Below, one piece after another: positions 17,417 to 26,907 of a DNA stretch of 59,163 nt. Both the position numbers and the translations under genes were made by a program. The stretch is from Shewanella sp. NIFS-20-20 (GTDB taxonomy: Bacteria; Pseudomonadota; Gammaproteobacteria; Enterobacterales; Shewanellaceae). How positions within the stretch are numbered: the first letter of the stretch is position 1; each line of letters starts with the position of its first letter. The notes under the pieces were generated by a model, which was not told where the DNA came from, searched no databases, and worked only from the letters and a program-made list of their open reading frames with translations. The stretch is from the NCBI RefSeq assembly GCF_019209865.1, contig NZ_JAHUTT010000019.1:1-59163 (forward strand). Direction: 5' to 3'.

Positions 17417-20014
17417 CTACTGAAACAGATCCTCTGTGGGAGTGTTGTCAAAGAGGTCGGTGTTATCGGTTTGTTCACTCACATATTCAGTCGGCTCACT
17501 CCCCGCGGTGAAGTATTCAAAGCGGCTGGTGTGATCTGTTTTATGGGTCAGCTTACCCGTTGCTCTATCGATGCGGACGGAGACCACGCCGGCAGGGGGC
17601 TGCGCGGGGTGTTCTGGTACGCCATCAAGGGCGTGTTTCATGAACTCATTCCAACCTGGACCGGCGGTTTTAGCGCCTGCCTCAGCCCCAGAAATTTGAT
17701 CTGGTGCGCCGGTAGGATCCCAAGCGGTGCGGCCGAGTTCGCGGGAGTGATCATCAAAACCAACCCAAATGGTGGTCGCCATCCCAGGACCAAAACCACT
17801 AAACCAGGTATCACGGGATTCATTGGTCGTCCCTGTTTTACCCGCAATATCATGTCGTTTTATGGTTTTAGCCGCACGCCATGCCGTACCGTTCCAGCCG
17901 GTTTTGTGGCTCCAACTGCCGCCACCCCAAATCACGCTTTTAAGGGCATCTGAAATTAAGAACGCGGTTTGCTCAGAAATAACTCGTTTGGCATGACGCG
18001 CCGCTGGGCTATGACATTGGGCTAACGGGCTGCTCTGCTGCTCAGCTTGGTTGGCCGTCATCACAGTGTCTTGCGTACTTAGGCTATCTGTGTGGGTGGT
18101 CTGCGTCATATCGATAGCCATATCAGCCGCTAAGTCATCAGCTGTATTTGCCGCAGTAGAGTCGTCTTGCAGGCAGGCTAACGTCGGGTTTGATTGTTCC
18201 AGTAACTCGCCAGTGGCAGATTGCACGCGTTTGATGTAATAAGGTTCAACCAAGAAACCGCCATTATCAAAGCTGGCAAATGCAGTGGCGACCTGCAGCG
18301 GGGTGACCGACGGCGAACCTAAAGCGATCGATTCGTTACGTGGTAAATCTGCAGGGTCAAAGCCAAACTCTGTCAGCTTGTTGATGGTGTTATCTAGACC
18401 CACATGACGCATAGTACGCACCGACATCACGTTAATTGATTGCGCTAAGCCAATTCGTAATCGGGTCGGACCGCCATAGACGTCGGGCGAATTTTTCGGG
18501 CGCCACGCGATACCTTGACGAATATCAGGCTCATTAATGGGGGCATTGTTGATTAAGGTCGCCAGGGTGTAACCTTGCTCTAATGCCGCCGAATAAATAA
18601 ACGGTTTAATGTTAGAACCCAGCTGACGTTTCGCTTGAGTCACGCGATTATATTGGCTGTGTTTAAAGTCAAAGCCGCCCACTAAGGTTAATATGGCACC
18701 ATCAGTTGGGCGCAGGGTCACAATGGCGCTCGACACTTGCGGAATTTGTGATAGTTGCCAGTAATCGCCCTGTGATCGGATCCAAATTTGCTGGCCGACA
18801 CTGAGGATCTCGGCCGCGGTTTTTGGCGGCTTACCTTGGCGTTTATCATTGATAAAGGTGCGAGCCCAACGTAGCCCTTGCCATGGGATATTTATCAGCT
18901 GGCCTGTCTGAGTAAGCACTTCAGCACTTTGTTTTTCAATCTTTATTACTGCCGCAGGCATGAAATCTGGTAAGGCTTCAGTGCCCTTTAAGGCGTTGAG
19001 TATGGCGGCTTGATCAAGCGGTGCGCCATCGGCGGGCCACAACACGGCCGTTGGGCCGCGATAGCCATGGCGTTCATCATAGGCAAACACATTATTACGC
19101 AGCGCTTGCTGTGCCATGAGCTGTAGTTTGGAATCTATGGTGGTGTAGACATCAAAGCCACTGGTATAGGCCTGTTCTTCACCGTATTTCTGCACCATAT
19201 AGTCACGTACCATTTCGGAGATATAAGGGGCATAAAGATCGATTTCAGCACCATGATATTTCGCCGTGATCGGCGCGTCTTTGGCTTGTTGATACTCGGC
19301 TAGAGTGATGTAACCTACCTCCAGCATACGTCCTAGCACCACATTACGGCGGGCTTTGGCGCGGATAGGCGAGCTGATGGGGTTCATCGACGAAGGAGCT
19401 TTTGGCAGGCCGGCAATCATGGCCTGTTGAGCCAAGGTCAAGGCCGATAAATCTTCCCCATAATACACTTGCGCGGCGGCACCGACCCCATAGGCGCGTT
19501 GCCCTAAATAAATGCGGTTGAGATACAGGGACAAAATTTCATCTTTAGTTAGCAATTGCTCAATATGCAGAGCGATAAAGATTTCTTTGACTTTACGGAT
19601 ATAGGTTTTGTCGCTGGTCAAAAAGAAATTGCGGGCAACCTGCATGGTGATGGTACTGGCGCCCTGCTTTTTTTGGCCGGTTGTAATTAAGACGACGGCG
19701 GCGCGAACGATGCCGACAGGATCGATACCATTGTGTTCATAAAAACGCGCATCTTCCGTGGCCAGCACGGCTTCAATTAGGTGTTGTGGTACTTGATCGA
19801 GTTCAACCGGAATGCGGCGCTTCTCACCAAACTGAGAGATCAGTTTGCCATCGCTGCTATAAACACGCAGCGGTGTTTGTAGTTGTACCGTTTTAAGGGT
19901 AGCGACATCAGGTAAATCTGGTAATACATAGTAATAAGCAGCCATTATTGCTGCGATACCGAGTAATGCCAGGCTAAAAAAAGCAATGAGTGCGCGTTTA
20001 AACCATTTCACCAA
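17417..20014 (-). CDS. mrcA: Penicillin-binding protein 1A
   Basis: PBP1A is the bifunctional peptidoglycan synthase of the inner membrane, polymerising glycan strands and cross-linking them in the periplasm. It has an N-terminal membrane helix (about 8-28) and a glycosyltransferase domain with EDARFYEHNGID and the STITMQVARN motif. An OB-like insert follows, then the transpeptidase with the SxxK motif in LGSNIKPFIY, SxN in QSINVMS, and KTG in AGKTGTTNESRD. The 865-residue length fits PBP1A. An acidic tail ends the protein. It is divergent from pilM, the usual arrangement in this group. Its activator LpoA is encoded at 35806-37611. Confidence 0.96.
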   Translation of the reverse strand: MVKWFKRALIAFFSLALLGIAAIMAAYYYVLPDLPDVATLKTVQLQTPLRVYSSDGKLISQFGEKRRIPVELDQVPQHLIEAVLATEDARFYEHNGIDPVGIVRAAVVLITTGQKKQGASTITMQVARNFFLTSDKTYIRKVKEIFIALHIEQLLTKDEILSLYLNRIYLGQRAYGVGAAAQVYYGEDLSALTLAQQAMIAGLPKAPSSMNPISSPIRAKARRNVVLGRMLEVGYITLAEYQQAKDAPITAKYHGAEIDLYAPYISEMVRDYMVQKYGEEQAYTSGFDVYTTIDSKLQLMAQQALRNNVFAYDERHGYRGPTAVLWPADGAPLDQAAILNALKGTEALPDFMPAAVIKIEKQSAEVLTQTGQLINIPWQGLRWARTFINDKRQGKPPKTAAEILSVGQQIWIRSQGDYWQLSQIPQVSSAIVTLRPTDGAILTLVGGFDFKHSQYNRVTQAKRQLGSNIKPFIYSAALEQGYTLATLINNAPINEPDIRQGIAWRPKNSPDVYGGPTRLRIGLAQSINVMSVRTMRHVGLDNTINKLTEFGFDPADLPRNESIALGSPSVTPLQVATAFASFDNGGFLVEPYYIKRVQSATGELLEQSNPTLACLQDDSTAANTADDLAADMAIDMTQTTHTDSLSTQDTVMTANQAEQQSSPLAQCHSPAARHAKRVISEQTAFLISDALKSVIWGGGSWSHKTGWNGTAWRAAKTIKRHDIAGKTGTTNESRDTWFSGFGPGMATTIWVGFDDHSRELGRTAWDPTGAPDQISGAEAGAKTAGPGWNEFMKHALDGVPEHPAQPPAGVVSVRIDRATGKLTHKTDHTSRFEYFTAGSEPTEYVSEQTDNTDLFDNTPTEDLFQ

Positions 20015-20192
20015 AAGTACCAGAGTCGCTGATTGAACCTATTAGTATATAAGCCTCAACCAATTCGGTGAAGTATCTTCATCAGGAATGATTTTATTTG
20101 GTTAAAATTCATGGCGAGATGTAATTATGGGCTTATAAAATGTTTGAATTATGCTAACCTACTTTTGAATATAAAAAAAATGGCAAGGAACT

Positions 20193-21272
20193 ATGCTTTC
20201 AAAACTGTGGAAGCGCCAGGCTCCCCAAATGGTCGGGATCGACATTGGGTCTTATGAAGTTAAGGCGATATTACTCGGAAAGACTCCTGATGGCTATGCC
20301 GTCACCCGTCACATGTCCGTGCCTATTAAAAAGGGCGCGGTCAATGATCATGATATTCGCGATACTGAAGCTGTCACCGACTGTTTACGACAAATAAAAC
20401 AAGCATTGCCCAAAGGGATTAAGTACGTCGCGGTGGCGGTGTCTGGTTCTGCGGTGATGACCAAAGTGATTTACATGGATGCGTCATTGAGTGAAGAAGA
20501 AATGGAGGCTCAAATTGAAATTGAAGCCGAAAATCTAATTCCCTATTCCCTCGATGAAGTCAGCATCGACTTCGAAAAGCTTAACACCAATAGTGTTGAC
20601 CACTCAAAAGTCAACGTACTGCTGACTGCCTGTCGTACCGAAAACATTGATGGCAGGGTTGATGCATTAGATATGGTGGGATTGGAAGCCAAAGTTGTTG
20701 ACGTTGAAGGCTATGCCTTAGGTCGCGCCCATGAATTAATTCTGGGGCAGTTGCCGGATGGGGCCAAAAATAAAACAATTGCCTTGATTGATATTGGTGC
20801 CAATATCACTACCTTTGCGGTCATCGAAAATGGCGAAACTACCTTTATCCGTGAGCAAGCTTTTGGTGGTGAACAGTTTACCCAGTCTATCTTGTCATTT
20901 TACGGCATGAACTACGATGAGGCAGAGCAAGCTAAATTACAAGGTGAGCTGCCTCGTAATTATATGTTTGAAGTGTTATCTCCATTTCAAACTCAATTAT
21001 TACAGCAAATAAAACGTACCTTACAAATATATTGTACTTCTAGCGGTCGCGATAAAGTGGATTATATTGTGCTGTGTGGCGGGACGGCGAGCCTAGAAGG
21101 CATGACAAATCTGCTCACCGCTGAATTCGGCGTGCTGTGCTTATTGGCCGATCCATTCCAGGGGTGCTTGTATGCTGATGACGGAATAAAAGCCAAACTT
21201 CAACCACAGATAAATAAATACATGGTTGCTTGTGGCTTGGCTTTAAGGAGTTATGGGCAATGGCGAACATAA
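20193..21272 (+). CDS. pilM: Type IV pilus assembly protein PilM
   Basis: PilM is an actin-like cytoplasmic protein that binds the N-terminal tail of PilN and links the pilus motor to the inner-membrane complex. The 359-residue protein has the phosphate-1 loop VGIDIGSYEVKAI near the start, a phosphate-2 loop ALIDIGANITTFAV near 196, and the adenosine motif VLCGGTASLEGM near 288. It is the first gene of pilMNOPQ; pilN overlaps its end. The operon promoter lies in the 178 bp shared with ponA. Confidence 0.96.
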   Translation: MLSKLWKRQAPQMVGIDIGSYEVKAILLGKTPDGYAVTRHMSVPIKKGAVNDHDIRDTEAVTDCLRQIKQALPKGIKYVAVAVSGSAVMTKVIYMDASLSEEEMEAQIEIEAENLIPYSLDEVSIDFEKLNTNSVDHSKVNVLLTACRTENIDGRVDALDMVGLEAKVVDVEGYALGRAHELILGQLPDGAKNKTIALIDIGANITTFAVIENGETTFIREQAFGGEQFTQSILSFYGMNYDEAEQAKLQGELPRNYMFEVLSPFQTQLLQQIKRTLQIYCTSSGRDKVDYIVLCGGTASLEGMTNLLTAEFGVLCLLADPFQGCLYADDGIKAKLQPQINKYMVACGLALRSYGQWRT

Positions 21273-21850
21273 ATTTATTGCCTTGGCGCGAAGAGGCTCG
21301 AGAAAAACAAAAGCGTGATTATCTTGGTGTGTTGGCGTTAGTCTTCTTGGTATCAGGGCTCCTCGTGTATTTATCGTTGATGGTGATTGATTCGATGCAC
21401 GCGGAGCAGCAAGCACGCAATGCCTATTTAACTTCAGAAATTAACCTGCTTGAGAAGCAAATTGCTGAAATCAGAAAAATTACCGAGCGTAAAAAAGACA
21501 TCGAACGACGAACCGAAATTATTCTAGGGTTACAAGCTTCACGTAATTTGCCGACTCATGTGCTCGACGAGTTAGTGCGAATAACCCCGCCGGGAATATA
21601 TCTCTCTAGCATAGATAAAAAAGGCAGTATGGTATGGATAGAAGGCCGCAGCGAGTCTAATAACAACGTTGCTAATATGATGCGTAAAGCAGAAACGTCG
21701 CCTTGGTTACACGAACCCAATATGCAGTCTATCGTGTCGCAAAATGAAGCGTTGCGGCAATTACAACGCTTTAACCTTAATATTACTGTTCGTCCTGAAC
21801 AGCAATCTCCAGCCTTGAGCGCCAATGCAAGTCAGGAGGTGAGCAAATGA
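21260..21850 (+). CDS. pilN: Type IV pilus assembly protein PilN
   Basis: PilN is a bitopic inner-membrane protein that pairs with PilO in the pilus alignment complex. Its short cytoplasmic tail holds the conserved PilM-binding INLLPWREEAR motif (residues 3-13). A membrane helix follows (about 21-45), then a coiled coil (about 50-85) and a periplasmic ferredoxin-like domain. The frame is open from 21230, but I chose the ATG at 21260: AAGGAG lies 9 nt upstream and it gives the family N-terminus. This start overlaps pilM by 13 nt. Confidence 0.95.
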   Translation: MANINLLPWREEAREKQKRDYLGVLALVFLVSGLLVYLSLMVIDSMHAEQQARNAYLTSEINLLEKQIAEIRKITERKKDIERRTEIILGLQASRNLPTHVLDELVRITPPGIYLSSIDKKGSMVWIEGRSESNNNVANMMRKAETSPWLHEPNMQSIVSQNEALRQLQRFNLNITVRPEQQSPALSANASQEVSK

Positions 21851-22467
21851 AGTTCGACACTAATCAATTTAACGATCTTGATTTTGACAATGTCGGCGGC
21901 TGGCCATTTCAAGTAAAAGTGGTATTTGCGGTATTGCTTGCCATAATAGTTTTTATAGGAAGTTATTTTTTCTTTATTTCCGATGCGATAGATAATCTTA
22001 ATCGGGTCCAAAAACAAGAGCAAGAACTGCGAGACGATTTTAAAAATAAATATCGATTAGCCGCTAATCTAAAATTGTACCGCGAGCAATTGGTGGTGAT
22101 GGAGGAGCAATTCTCAGAGTTGTTGAGAATGTTGCCATCAAAGAATGAAATGCCGGGCCTGCTGGACGACTTAACCTTTGTGGCTACCGATGCTGGCCTG
22201 CGGATTAATAGTTTAGATTGGCAAAGTGAAATCGAGCGGGACTTTTATTTAGAATTCCCGATCAATATGTCGGTCCGTGGTGATTATCATCAGATCGGCA
22301 AAATGGTCGCTGGGGTTGCTAAATTACCCCGCATTGTCAGTTTGCATGACTTTACGATAACCAAAGAAGCCTCTGGTGAGCTTGAGATGAATATTCAAGC
22401 TAAGACGTATCGATTTAAAGAAGGTTCGGAGTTACCTGCTAATAAATCGTCCGGAGGTAAACCATGA
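21847..22467 (+). CDS. pilO: Type IV pilus assembly protein PilO
   Basis: PilO is the partner of PilN in the periplasmic alignment complex. The 206-residue protein has a cytoplasmic N-terminus, a membrane helix (about 24-48, FAVLLAIIVFIGSYFFFI), a coiled coil (about 50-95), and a periplasmic domain that includes LPSKNEMPGLLDDLT. Start and stop overlap the neighbouring genes as ATGA on both sides, so translation of pilN-pilO-pilP is probably coupled. Confidence 0.95.
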   Translation: MKFDTNQFNDLDFDNVGGWPFQVKVVFAVLLAIIVFIGSYFFFISDAIDNLNRVQKQEQELRDDFKNKYRLAANLKLYREQLVVMEEQFSELLRMLPSKNEMPGLLDDLTFVATDAGLRINSLDWQSEIERDFYLEFPINMSVRGDYHQIGKMVAGVAKLPRIVSLHDFTITKEASGELEMNIQAKTYRFKEGSELPANKSSGGKP

Positions 22468-22979
22468 AGCCTATAGTCATTGGATTGCTTGGTGTTGGTT
22501 TGGTGGCGTGTTCTGGTGATAGGAGCGATTTAGAGTCTTTTGTGACAACCACCAAAGCTCAGCATGTGGCTCATATTCCGCCGTTAAAAGAGCCACCGAT
22601 ATTTGAACATTTTGATTACCAAGCCGAGTTAATGCGTAGCCCGTTTGTCCCTCCTTCGAGAGAACTCACGGAAGAGGTTATCGATGTTTCAAAAGATTGT
22701 TTACAACCGGATTTAAAGCGGCGTAAAGGTCGCTTAGAAACCTATGCACTGGATAACCTTAAAATGCGTGGCAGTCTTAAGGACAATGACACGGTTTGGG
22801 CGTTAATTCAGACGAACGATAATAATGTATATCGCATGGGTGTCGGTGAGTATTTAGGGTTATTCCACGGCAAGATTGCCTCTATCACGCCTTTGAATGT
22901 GGAAATATTAGAATTAATCCCGGATGGTGCCGGTTGCTGGACTGTACGTACTAGCAACATGGAACTGACCGGAGAGTAA
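22464..22979 (+). CDS. pilP: Pilus assembly lipoprotein PilP
   Basis: PilP is an inner-membrane lipoprotein that links PilN/PilO to the secretin PilQ. The 171-residue protein has a lipobox ending in VACSG (Cys at 16), an extended unstructured stretch, and a C-terminal beta domain (about 85-165) including LDNLKMRGSL and YRMGVGEYLGLFHGKI, which is characteristic of the family. It overlaps pilO by ATGA. Confidence 0.95.
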   Translation: MKPIVIGLLGVGLVACSGDRSDLESFVTTTKAQHVAHIPPLKEPPIFEHFDYQAELMRSPFVPPSRELTEEVIDVSKDCLQPDLKRRKGRLETYALDNLKMRGSLKDNDTVWALIQTNDNNVYRMGVGEYLGLFHGKIASITPLNVEILELIPDGAGCWTVRTSNMELTGE

Positions 22980-23000
22980 CCTGGGAAGGATAAATATATA

Positions 23001-25049
23001 ATGGATGCAGTTGTCACTCTCGCACGCTTGTTAAAGCGTGATAGTCGAGTCATCTTAGGGTTGGGATTGTGGTTAGGTGCCATGCCAATGGCCTTTGCAG
23101 CCAACCAATTAATCGATGTCAAATACCATGGCTTAGCAGGGCAAGAATTGGCGATGGAGCTGGTATTTAGTGAGCCGATCATTCAAGCGCCCCAATTAGC
23201 CATAGGCAAGGATCCCGCCGCGTTAGTATTAAGTTTCGCTGATGCTAATTCCGGCCTATCAAGCCCAACGCTTAATATTGATAAATTTGGTGTAGAAGCG
23301 TTAGAGACGCAACAACTGGCAGAAGATCTCCAAGTAAAATTGTTGATGAAGAGTATTTTGCCCTATCAAGGTGAAACCTTAGGTAATCGTTATAAACTCA
23401 CCATTAACGATAATAAAAGTCAGACAGCCTCCCCCGGCACTGCGCAATATATCAATGGCGTTAAAAATCTCGATTTTCGTCGCAACCCTAAAGGCGGCGG
23501 TCAGTTAGTTGTGTATTTTGAGAATGACGCCATCGCTGCCGATATTGAGCAGGTGGGCGCCAAAATTGAACTTAAGTTTTTTAATACCAAGATCCCAACC
23601 GATTCCTTGTATGTCATGGACGTGCAAGACTTTGCTACCCCAGTCACCAGTTTTGAAACATTTAGCGATGATTTAACCACGCGAGTCTTGGTGGATGTTA
23701 AGGGCAACTATGCCTTTAACCATAGCCAAAAAGGCAATATGTTTGTTGTGGATATTAATAAAGTCGATCGCGTGACTTCGATTGAAAAAAAGAAAGAATA
23801 TAAAGGCAAAAATTTATCGTTAGATTTCCAGAGCATACCGGTACGTACCGTGCTGCAAATTATTGCCGATTATAACAACTTTAACTTGGTAACCAGTGAT
23901 ACGGTCGACGGTGATATTACCTTGCGTCTGGATGATGTGCCGTGGGATCAAGCCTTGGATCTTATCCTCAAAACCAAGGGACTCGATAAACGTATTGAAG
24001 GCAACATTCTGATGGTTGCCCCAGCGGAAGAGCTGGCTATCCGTGAATCGCAAAACTTGAAAAATAAGCAAGAAGTCGAAGAATTAGCACCGTTATATTC
24101 CGAGTACTTGCAAATCAACTACGCTAAGGCGGCGGATATTGCCCAATTGCTTAAAGGCAGTGACTCTAGCCTGCTCACCAATCGAGGCAGCGTTGCGGTC
24201 GATGAGCGCACCAATACTTTGTTGGTCAAAGACACTTCTGAGTCATTAGCAAATATTGCCCGGATGGTCGAAATCTTAGATATTCCAATTCGCCAAGTAC
24301 TGATTGAATCGCGAATGGTCACAGTCAAAGATAACGTCACCGAAGACTTGGGTATTCGCTGGGGGATTTCTGATAAGCAAGGAGATAAAGGCACGTCGGG
24401 CAGCTTAGAAGGGGCTCAGGATATCGTTAATGGCATTGTGCCTTCGATAGATAATCGCCTCAACCTTAACTTACCTGCGGCGACGTCGAACCCTGCGAGC
24501 ATTGCTTTCCATATTGCCAAGCTGGCTGATGGCACTATTCTTGACCTCGAGCTCAGCGCGTTAGAGCAAGAAAACAAGGGTGAGATTATTGCCAGCCCGC
24601 GCCTAATGACCTCAAACCAAAAGGCGGCGTATATTGAACAAGGGGTAGAAATCCCTTACGTGCAGTCGACGTCCAGTGGTGCCACGTCTGTGACCTTTAA
24701 GAAGGCGGTACTGTCGCTTAGGGTGACCCCTCAAATCACCCCGGATAACCGCGTGATCTTGGATTTAGAGATCACCCAAGATTCACAAGGCAAAACCGTT
24801 GATACCCCTACCGGTCCTGCGGTTGCGATTGATACCCAGCGGATTGGCACTCAGGTATTGGTCGACAATGGTGAAACCATCGTCTTAGGTGGGATTTATC
24901 AACAAAACCTGATAAATCGTGTAAGTAAGGTACCTTTGCTGGGGGATATTCCTTATCTTGGCTTGATGTTCCGTAATTCGACCGATCAAAATGAACGTCA
25001 AGAATTATTAATATTTGTGACTCCAAAAATTGTCACAGAGAAAATATAA
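23001..25049 (+). CDS. pilQ: Type IV pilus secretin PilQ
   Basis: PilQ forms the outer-membrane ring through which the pilus passes. The 682-residue protein has a signal peptide ending in PMAFA (about residue 33) and AMIN-type domains (about 40-260). An N0/STN domain includes PVRTVLQIIADYNNFNLV, an N1 domain follows (about 365-435), and the secretin core has the signature VPLLGDIPYLGLMFRN near the end. A Shine-Dalgarno GGGAAGG lies upstream. It closes the pil operon; aroK follows after 242 nt with probably its own promoter. The pilus also needs genes outside this window. Confidence 0.97.
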   Translation: MDAVVTLARLLKRDSRVILGLGLWLGAMPMAFAANQLIDVKYHGLAGQELAMELVFSEPIIQAPQLAIGKDPAALVLSFADANSGLSSPTLNIDKFGVEALETQQLAEDLQVKLLMKSILPYQGETLGNRYKLTINDNKSQTASPGTAQYINGVKNLDFRRNPKGGGQLVVYFENDAIAADIEQVGAKIELKFFNTKIPTDSLYVMDVQDFATPVTSFETFSDDLTTRVLVDVKGNYAFNHSQKGNMFVVDINKVDRVTSIEKKKEYKGKNLSLDFQSIPVRTVLQIIADYNNFNLVTSDTVDGDITLRLDDVPWDQALDLILKTKGLDKRIEGNILMVAPAEELAIRESQNLKNKQEVEELAPLYSEYLQINYAKAADIAQLLKGSDSSLLTNRGSVAVDERTNTLLVKDTSESLANIARMVEILDIPIRQVLIESRMVTVKDNVTEDLGIRWGISDKQGDKGTSGSLEGAQDIVNGIVPSIDNRLNLNLPAATSNPASIAFHIAKLADGTILDLELSALEQENKGEIIASPRLMTSNQKAAYIEQGVEIPYVQSTSSGATSVTFKKAVLSLRVTPQITPDNRVILDLEITQDSQGKTVDTPTGPAVAIDTQRIGTQVLVDNGETIVLGGIYQQNLINRVSKVPLLGDIPYLGLMFRNSTDQNERQELLIFVTPKIVTEKI

Positions 25050-25291
25050 ACATCAAGGGTGACAAGGCTTAGGCCGCCGTCACTCTTAGCTTTCCTCACA
25101 ATATATTTCCGGTTTATTGATGTAATAACTCGCCGTTTCCTGATTATTCGATCAGCAATGACTTGCGTTTACAGGCCCTAAGCTGAGATAATCCTTGGTC
25201 AAGTCTCATAAGAGCAAGGTAACAATTCAAGGCCGGTTAACCCTGTTAGCTGGTGTAGGCACACTTTTCATCAGATTCAGACGTAGAAGAA

Positions 25292-25807
25292 ATGGCTGAA
25301 AAACGTAATATTTTTCTGGTAGGCCCTATGGGCGCAGGTAAGAGCACCATAGGTCGTCATCTGGCGCAAATGCTGCACTTGGAATTCCATGATTCAGACC
25401 ACGAGATTGAGAAGCGCACAGGTGCTGATATCGCATGGGTATTTGATGTTGAAGGTGAAGAAGGTTTCCGTCAACGCGAGGCTCAGGTCGTTGCTGACCT
25501 GACTGAAATGCAAGGTATTGTTTTAGCTACGGGCGGTGGATCTGTTCAGAGCAAAGATATCCGGAATTTTCTGTCAGCCCGCGGTATTGTGGTGTATTTA
25601 GAAACCACAATTGACAAGCAAGTCGCTCGCACTCAACGTGATAAGCGTCGTCCACTACTGCAAGTAGATGACCCAAGACAAGTTCTCGAAGAACTGGCAG
25701 AAATCCGTAACCCTTTATATGAAGAAATTGCTGACGTCATCGTTAAAACCGATGAACAAAGCGCTAAAGTGGTTGCGAATCAAATTATTGAACAATTAGG
25801 GTTTTAA
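25292..25807 (+). CDS. aroK: Shikimate kinase I
   Basis: AroK phosphorylates shikimate at the 3-hydroxyl with ATP, the fifth step of the common aromatic pathway. The 171-residue protein has the P-loop [12 protein letters not shown] (10-21), the shikimate-binding D-S-D near residue 34, the GGG motif in ATGGGSV, and the lid arginine region RDKRRPLL. It starts the aroK-aroB-damX-dam-rpe-gph-trpS order known from enteric bacteria. Confidence 0.97.
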   Translation: MAEKRNIFLVGPMGAGKSTIGRHLAQMLHLEFHDSDHEIEKRTGADIAWVFDVEGEEGFRQREAQVVADLTEMQGIVLATGGGSVQSKDIRNFLSARGIVVYLETTIDKQVARTQRDKRRPLLQVDDPRQVLEELAEIRNPLYEEIADVIVKTDEQSAKVVANQIIEQLGF

Positions 25808-25814
25808 GTGGGAT

Positions 25815-26894
25815 ATGCAACAACTTCAGGTCGAATTAGGTAAACGCAGTTATCCAATTTATATCGGCCAGAAATTGTTGAGTGATAGTGGGATTTTATC
25901 TCACTACCTACAAAACAAATCCATTCTTATTGTCACTAATGACACCATAGCACCACTTTTCCTTGCAAGGCTTGAACTGGCTTTGCAAGGAGTGAGTGGT
26001 GCCATTTATTCTCATATTTTGCCCGATGGCGAAGTATTCAAAACCTTAAGCCAACTCGAAGGGATTTTTTCTAGCGCATTAGAACAACCCTTAGGTCGAG
26101 ATTGTGTTTTTGTTGCCCTAGGTGGTGGGGTGGTCGGTGATATGACGGGTTTTGCGGCCGCATGTTACCAACGGGGCGTCGATTTTATTCAAATTCCTAC
26201 CACGCTATTATCCCAAGTCGACTCTTCTGTCGGTGGTAAAACTGCAGTTAATCATGCCTTAGGCAAAAATATGATTGGTGCATTTTATCAACCAAAACAA
26301 GTTATTATCGATATCGATTGCTTGCATTCTTTACCTCGCCGCGAATTTGCGGCCGGCATGGCTGAAGTGATTAAATATGGCATTATTTGGGATAGTGAGT
26401 TTTTCGATTATCTCGAACAACATGTCGAGCCGTTGCTGGCGTTAGATCCCCAAGTATTAATCACGACCATTAAGACCTGTTGTGCAATCAAGGCCCAAGT
26501 CGTCACTCAAGATGAGACCGAGCATGGGGTACGCGCCCTCTTGAATCTTGGCCATACCTTTGGTCATGCCATCGAATCCGAAATGGGCTACGGTAACTGG
26601 TTACACGGTGAAGCTGTCGCAGCTGGCACAGTACTTGCTGCAAAAACCTCACAGGCGCTTGGTTTGCTCGATGAGTCAAAGGTTTGGCGAATTTGCCAGT
26701 TATTGGCCCGTTTTGATTTGCCAGTCAGTGCGCCAGAGTCAATGAATTTTGACAGTTTTATCAAACATATGCGACGAGATAAGAAGGTATTGGCTGGCGC
26801 GTTACGCTTAGTGCTCCCGACAGATATAGGTAGCGCTAAATTAGTAACTGGGGTGGATGACACCTTGCTGGCTGAGGTCATTAATCGCCGCTAA
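25815..26894 (+). CDS. aroB: 3-dehydroquinate synthase
   Basis: AroB converts DAHP to 3-dehydroquinate, using NAD as a catalytic cofactor and a divalent metal. The 359-residue protein has the NAD-binding [13 protein letters not shown] stretch, the [19 protein letters not shown] substrate loop, and metal-ligand residues in EVIKYG, GHTFGHA and WLHGEAVA. It lies 7 nt after aroK and is probably translated from the same message. Confidence 0.97.
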   Translation: MQQLQVELGKRSYPIYIGQKLLSDSGILSHYLQNKSILIVTNDTIAPLFLARLELALQGVSGAIYSHILPDGEVFKTLSQLEGIFSSALEQPLGRDCVFVALGGGVVGDMTGFAAACYQRGVDFIQIPTTLLSQVDSSVGGKTAVNHALGKNMIGAFYQPKQVIIDIDCLHSLPRREFAAGMAEVIKYGIIWDSEFFDYLEQHVEPLLALDPQVLITTIKTCCAIKAQVVTQDETEHGVRALLNLGHTFGHAIESEMGYGNWLHGEAVAAGTVLAAKTSQALGLLDESKVWRICQLLARFDLPVSAPESMNFDSFIKHMRRDKKVLAGALRLVLPTDIGSAKLVTGVDDTLLAEVINRR

Positions 26895-26907
26895 TTTAAG
26901 GTGATCT